From positions 387 to 17,040 of the forward strand of contig DLBF01000073.1 in NCBI GenBank assembly GCA_002494215.1: a stretch of 16,654 bases of DNA, in the 5' to 3' direction. This stretch comes from Prevotellaceae bacterium UBA7028 (GTDB taxonomy: Bacteria; Bacteroidota; Bacteroidia; Bacteroidales; Bacteroidaceae). A program made the translations under genes and the position numbers. Below the pieces are notes generated by a model that was given only the letters and a program-made list of their open reading frames with translations, was not told where the DNA came from and searched no databases. This document shows, in pieces, positions 13,301 to 16,654 of this stretch (position 1 is its first letter; each line of letters starts with the position of its first letter).

Positions 13301-14863
13301 ATCATTGTTCTGAGCGACAAGAAGGTCATGATTCTTGATCATCTCGAAGTTCTCAACGAGTTCCTCTACTTCACTTTCAGGAACAGGCTCCAGATACCAC
13401 TCACTGGTCCACTTGTCCTCCGTTCTGTCTGTGTTATAGGTTCTTGCCCAGTAAGAGAATTCCTTATCTTCGCCACTATCGGTCTGATAATAGCCGAAGG
13501 GCGAATTGTCATCCTTATTTCCTGTACCGTGCGCCATCTGATGAACGTAGTAGCCACCGCGGGGCTGGAAGGCAGGACGGATGGCAAAGACATTTCTCTC
13601 TTCGATTGTAGAGTTAGTTTCACCACCTTCTACACCAAATTCCACTGGCAGGAAACCTGCGAAGTCAAATACAAAGTAGATGGCATCGTTGGGATCCTCT
13701 GTCATATCAATACCATCATTGTCGTACGATGACTTGCTGACGTAAGTGCCCATACCAACATTATAAAGCGTCAGGCTGTCGCCAGTCTCGCTCTTAGTAA
13801 TCTTCCAGACGAAGTTGGCCTGGTTCTTCTTGACAGTTCCATAAACGCCCTTGTTGGCATGAGCCTTCTCGAACGAAGCAGCCCAAGCCTTATCTACGTA
13901 GCCAGTCTCGTCGAACTTAGACTTGTAGCGCTCGGCAGTATAGATACGGTAATAGCCGTTCTCGGGAACATAGGCAACCTCGCTGTCAACGATTTTCTGC
14001 CACATCGAATCAGCGTCAACACTCATGACCTCAGCCTCATTTGGAGTGGGACATTCACCGGGGTTGCCTATCCATGTGTAGCCTGCATCAGGATCGATAT
14101 GTTCGCAGATATCATTAATTTGCTGAAGCAGAGTCCAGAATTTGCTCCATGTATCGACATCGGAATACTGTCCATAGTTTGGACCTATATTCGTACCCTC
14201 ACCACTTTCGTCATCCCAGAGTTGATCGGCATATTTATCTAGAACAACACTTAGACCAATATATACCTGTGCAACTTCTGGGGCCTGATCAATCGATTTT
14301 CCACTCTCGTCTTCCAACACCCAAATGAAAGCAGCATCATAAGAATATCCAGCATAAGGCACATTGCCACTTGCTTTTACAACCCAGAAAGCACTACCTA
14401 CCAAATTCCAACCACTGGTGCCAGTTGCTGCATTGGTAGTACGAACCGCAAATTTTCCTTCATTATCGAAGAAAAACACCTGAGCATCCCAAGTAGTACG
14501 GCAACCCTCAATTGAATGGGTGTTAAGCTTGGTGTCATTAATGTTGGCACTGGACGCAGGGTTGCTAAAATAAGTATTAGCTCCACCGTCGAGATAGAAT
14601 CCATAGGTCTTGAACTCTCCGCCACTTGTCTTTGAGAACGTGAAAAGAGGAGCATCATCTTTTGATTGTGTCAAAGTACCTCCTGCGGTCAAATAATACT
14701 TGGTGCCTGCATATTCCGTCGTAATATAGTAAGAACCGAGGTCTTCTATAGCGGCAAGAGCAGCACTGTACTGAGCATCGGTCTGTGCATGCACACGACT
14801 CGACGTAAACATTGTTGCTAACGGGAACAACAACATCAATAAGAATAAGTAACGTTTTCTCAT
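10319..14863 (-). CDS. Large exported protein with two discoidin (F5/8 type C) domains and trefoil-like modules
   Basis: 1514 residues from ATG 14863; a TTG six bases upstream is less likely. Signal peptide: MRKRYLFLLMLLFPLATM, with cleavage after VHA-Q near residue 27. N-terminal beta modules with YYITTEYAGTKYYLTAGG (about 45) and GYYRIYTAERYKS (about 303) look like trefoil or lectin-like repeats. Discoidin domain 1 covers about 541-692 (DGDKTTYWHSAYS...PHYIQI...FWHASELQI) and domain 2 about 963-1124 (DGEKSTYWHSDYH...AYLQVQL...YFHAAEFQI). Helical segments lie between them, and another VYAIQNKATGLFVN module sits near 1192. The tail GGDVYSMDGKLLR...LGKGMYILNGVKIQVR resembles Bacteroidetes sorting domains. 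No catalytic domain was recognised, so an adhesin or glycan-binding surface protein is the best guess. It is flanked by strong terminators and is therefore probably monocistronic. Unlike its neighbours it contains no embedded repeats. Confidence 0.85.
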   Translation of the reverse strand: MRKRYLFLLMLLFPLATMFTSSRVHAQTDAQYSAALAAIEDLGSYYITTEYAGTKYYLTAGGTLTQSKDDAPLFTFSKTSGGEFKTYGFYLDGGANTYFSNPASSANINDTKLNTHSIEGCRTTWDAQVFFFDNEGKFAVRTTNAATGTSGWNLVGSAFWVVKASGNVPYAGYSYDAAFIWVLEDESGKSIDQAPEVAQVYIGLSVVLDKYADQLWDDESGEGTNIGPNYGQYSDVDTWSKFWTLLQQINDICEHIDPDAGYTWIGNPGECPTPNEAEVMSVDADSMWQKIVDSEVAYVPENGYYRIYTAERYKSKFDETGYVDKAWAASFEKAHANKGVYGTVKKNQANFVWKITKSETGDSLTLYNVGMGTYVSKSSYDNDGIDMTEDPNDAIYFVFDFAGFLPVEFGVEGGETNSTIEERNVFAIRPAFQPRGGYYVHQMAHGTGNKDDNSPFGYYQTDSGEDKEFSYWARTYNTDRTEDKWTSEWYLEPVPESEVEELVENFEMIKNHDLLVAQNNDLRAKVKVDLEVAKDVIKTKLITSGSQMTSPYSQNDFGGKDGGNLSDGVLIDGDKTTYWHSAYSNTPQEPHYIQISDMEDMVGECELYLCERAGASNDRPTEFRIVGADNTKADDSEWALIAELKVPDYSAGAENYIPFTVETAYPYIRVICTNTDCASDGISYRYFWHASELQISTVRPNPNSQFAALGEIAENLEKIYKENIAVADADITPEMYRALEDAYKLFLGGMVDPTELRNALETYADLTKGVVEGTNPGQWTSTDIATAYDELYKEVKDYDEAGRYNVAQNHKYAVMLKSMSKSVMELANGVKTDAWYHIMFPTKEMYTDYGFDPNLPGGNSKIVGDSLQFGYYVVPGVRTDEKDIDDKATGNYFLNFASKEDARAGMYMYFANPKDLEDQDVSMFRFVEHENLWAKPEALLQETKENMSMALDLSTTYTKGEPLITDASQLSSNASDSSEGKNIGSLIDGEKSTYWHSDYHKNVLEPAYLQVQLNEPVSGLIEIDVTRRQGATNGHVIHMYIMGSNDGENWTRVGYIETPFTSQNESVTSQPVDLGGTYSYLRFILTKRYGTDSGGNMEFDPFAEITSADEYNKLWTYFHAAEFQIYSVTPDTELSESAEALQNAFTTINKVLFKDASAEDVANAAQAYATYRSEFNVEAGKPVLPKGADKVAPVYAIQNKATGLFVNCKGSNNANNSLELIPTFFNYKAIGFQRSLMNGVRIDSVDCSYLHSQNFDHRFVTWNATSPDSNSGLVLVEAAEPYEAPESFSFYRNVKPGRIADWCNSVSITVEDAPDGAYAYKAIGQYTEGEGEDAAIYLALKTVETIPAGDPALFIYGDSTYYEPDVDDMEPVLFTMPGEPEMVLKGATVNGLKGCISQYSVKENDIYFDGKDVLYAKTDGATTLTQCSAILKLEDCPVIDPTAETIDYSIWLGGAGVDVTDAVKNIPAAIQNIAKGGDVYSMDGKLLRTNATLNSLKALGKGMYILNGVKIQVR

Positions 14864-15095
14864 TGTCAAAAAAAAGCTTTAAGGTTTATAATTAATTTAT
14901 GTTTCTCTAGTTGGTTTTCTTGTTGGTTAAGCAATATAGTTATAGCTGTCTCGTTGGTTATTAGTTAAAGATTATAGTTCAAAAATATACATAGTTCTAT
15001 CTTGCAAAGATAATCTTTATAGCAATACCCCTCCCTATAAAAGCAACAAACTTTTGTGTTTATAAACATTTTTTAACAAAAAATATAAAAGAAAT
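14864..15095 (-). promoter_or_regulatory. Promoter region and leader of the discoidin-domain gene
   Basis: AT-rich and without the dispersed repeats. Two -7-like elements lie on the minus strand, TATCTTTG (15012-15005) and TATTTTTG (14987-14980). Neither has an ideal TTTG at 19-21 nt: the TTTG at 15008-15005 is only 17 nt from the second element. The leader carries three CCAACNAG motifs (14957-14950, 14926-14919 and 14914-14907). A long A-run lies just before the ATG, in place of a Shine-Dalgarno sequence. Confidence 0.45.
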
Positions 15096-15142
15096 GGCGT
15101 TTCGCTGATAGTAACATATCGAGTTACTGACAGCAAAACGCC
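15096..15142 (-). terminator. Rho-independent terminator of the S46 peptidase gene
   Basis: On the minus strand GGCGTTTTGCTGTCAGTAAC folds onto GTTACTATCAGCGAAACGCC around the loop TCGATAT. This gives a stem of about 20 bp with a few mismatches, followed by ATTTCTTTTATATTTTTTG. It begins 31 bp after the stop codon. Confidence 0.87.
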
Positions 15143-15172
15143 GTTTTACTTCTAAGAGGTAGGCGTTAGTCC

Positions 15173-16654
15173 TTACTCTCCCAATTCCTTGACCAAATTG
15201 TCTGCCTTACCCCATTTATCGATAATGAAAAGGACAAAGCGGATATCGACACCTATGCAACGCTGCAGAGAGCTGTTGAAACTGATATCGCCCGACATAG
15301 CCTCCCAGTTGCCATCGAAGGCAAGGCCTATCAGTTCGCCCTTGCCATTGAACATAGGACTGCCCGAGTTGCCACCCGTGATATCGTTGTTGGAGATAAA
15401 GCACAGGTGCATATCGCCCGTATTCTTATCGGCATACCTGCCCCACTTGCCCTTCTGCATCAGCTTAACGATATCATCCTCCAGTTTGTAATCCTCAATC
15501 TCGGACTGCTTGGCTGCCTTTTCCAACAAGCTCTGGGCATCGGTATAATACTGGAAGTGCTGGCCCTGAGCGGTATAATCCTGGATGAATCCGTAGGAAA
15601 GGCGCATGGTGAAGTTGGCATCGCTATAATGAGGTGTCTCCTGATCCATCTCGAGCAAGGCCTGCGTGAGCATACGCTCGTTATACTGGATGATATTGTT
15701 GTTATCGCGCTGTCTTCGATAAAGCATCTGGGTGATTTCGGGAACCTCCTCGGCATAGCGCAGGACAGGGTCTGTCTCGCGAAGCGTGCTGTCCGCCAGC
15801 AGCTTATCGATGCAGGAGATATCCTTGCAGATGGTCTTGCTGAAGATGTCGTGGGCAAAAGCCTTGCAATCGCCATTATAGAGGCTGTCAATATCCTTGT
15901 AGCAGGAAGGCCAGTACTTCTGGTCTGTCACCTGCTCGCGATAGTTCTGTAAAAGAGCGGCTGTGGTAGCCTCGTCAAGGGCTGCATCATAGTCCTTGAA
16001 GAAAGCCTGAAGACCCTCGCGAACAAGGGCGACCTGGGCAGAATCAGCATCCTGAGGCATGTGACTAAGCTTACTGCCAACAGTGCCTATCTCGATACCC
16101 CTATTGAACGTCTCGTTATAGAAGCCCTGGGCATAGACATCCTTCCTGCGGTCGGCATACGCCTGCTGCAGTTTCACGAATACAGAATCGAAGCGTGCCT
16201 TCAGGTCCTCCCTGCCGCTGTACCACTGGCGGATCTGCTCCTCCAGCTGCTGCTTCTGGGCAATGACGCCAAGGTCGGCAATGGCCTTGTTCATACCAAT
16301 GGAGTTCTTCCAGTAGTTGCTGCTACCCGCCCATTTGCTCGCATATTTGATGGCCACGGCACGGTCAGCATCCATGAACTTCTTCCAGACCTCCTGCTTC
16401 TTGCCACGCACCTGAATGGTACTGACGTTACGTGCATTCACACGTTCGTCGATACCCCACGAGCTGAGGTATCTGCTGGTGCTACCAGGGTATCCCACCG
16501 TCATGCAGTAATCACCAGGCTGATAACCATCCATACATATCCGGGCGTAGCGCTTGGGGTGGAGAGGCTGATTGTTGGGACTGTAATCGGCAGGTTCGCC
16601 ATTCTCGTCGGCATAGATACGGAAGACACTGAAGTCGCAAGTCTGGCGGGGCCA
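15173..16654 (-). CDS. S46 family dipeptidyl-peptidase, DPP7-like (3' part, 493 residues; runs off right edge)
   Basis: Periplasmic or surface serine exopeptidase that removes dipeptides from peptide N-termini, feeding amino-acid fermentation. The frame is open to the window edge, beginning WPRQTCDFSVFRIYADENG; the Asp in this motif is probably the catalytic one. The catalytic serine lies in NDITGGNSGSPMF (codon 15367-15365). The next motif, LAFDGNWEAMSGD, carries Gly where DPP11 enzymes have Arg, which by published DPP7/DPP11 comparisons points to hydrophobic-P1 (DPP7-type) rather than Asp/Glu specificity. The ending VDIRFVLFIIDKWG is typical of the family. The helical regulatory segment lies in the middle. 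The signal peptide and catalytic His are outside the window. It ends in a strong terminator, so it is not co-transcribed with the next gene. Confidence 0.93.
   Translation of the reverse strand, partial: WPRQTCDFSVFRIYADENGEPADYSPNNQPLHPKRYARICMDGYQPGDYCMTVGYPGSTSRYLSSWGIDERVNARNVSTIQVRGKKQEVWKKFMDADRAVAIKYASKWAGSSNYWKNSIGMNKAIADLGVIAQKQQLEEQIRQWYSGREDLKARFDSVFVKLQQAYADRRKDVYAQGFYNETFNRGIEIGTVGSKLSHMPQDADSAQVALVREGLQAFFKDYDAALDEATTAALLQNYREQVTDQKYWPSCYKDIDSLYNGDCKAFAHDIFSKTICKDISCIDKLLADSTLRETDPVLRYAEEVPEITQMLYRRQRDNNNIIQYNERMLTQALLEMDQETPHYSDANFTMRLSYGFIQDYTAQGQHFQYYTDAQSLLEKAAKQSEIEDYKLEDDIVKLMQKGKWGRYADKNTGDMHLCFISNNDITGGNSGSPMFNGKGELIGLAFDGNWEAMSGDISFNSSLQRCIGVDIRFVLFIIDKWGKADNLVKELGE

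Overview
The window looks like a piece of chromosome from a Bacteroidales bacterium, most likely Prevotella-like. The evidence is a Bacteroidetes-type promoter (TTTG, 19 nt, TAnnTTTG), start codons without Shine-Dalgarno sequences, a FimB/Mfa2-type lipoprotein, an S46 dipeptidyl-peptidase, an UpxY/NusG-like regulator, and exported proteins ending in a 'YDLSGRK...GIYIING' type tail. All eight genes lie on the minus strand, so transcription runs from high to low coordinates.

Layout in the direction of transcription. 16654-15173: 3' part of an S46 (DPP7-like) peptidase, then a strong terminator (15096-15142). 14863-10319: a 1514-residue exported protein with two F5/8-type-C (discoidin) domains, then a second strong terminator (10256-10307). 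9762-5236: a 1508-residue exported papain-family (C1) protease with two LamG and three PKD-like domains. 4543-4288: a promoter and a structured leader of about 215 nt. 4287-3007: a 426-residue NusG/UpxY-like antiterminator, followed after 61 nt by a RelE/ParE-type toxin-antitoxin pair (2945-2372). 2111-1290: a FimB/Mfa2-like lipoprotein. 655-1: the N-terminal half of UDP-glucose 6-dehydrogenase, running off the left edge. The regulator, the long leader and the UDP-glucuronate enzyme fit the edge of a surface polysaccharide region. The remaining genes are surface or exported proteins for peptide use and adhesion.

The striking feature is the repeats. The gaps at 656-1289, 2112-2371, 4544-5235 and 9763-10255 are largely built from the same short modules, in nearly the same order and the same orientation relative to transcription. 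They include perfect direct repeats of 35, 38 and 51 bp and a near-identical pair of about 187 bp. Related 7-mer and 8-mer tandem repeats also sit in frame inside three genes: UDP-glucose dehydrogenase, the NusG-like gene, and the C1 protease at three places. They are always oriented so that the coding strand has no stop in any frame. One copy of an 8-mer element is read in two different frames in two genes, so it spreads as DNA rather than as a protein motif. A 73-bp palindromic element has inserted into one of these modules, with an apparent AA duplication. This repeat ecology is the part of the window most worth following up.
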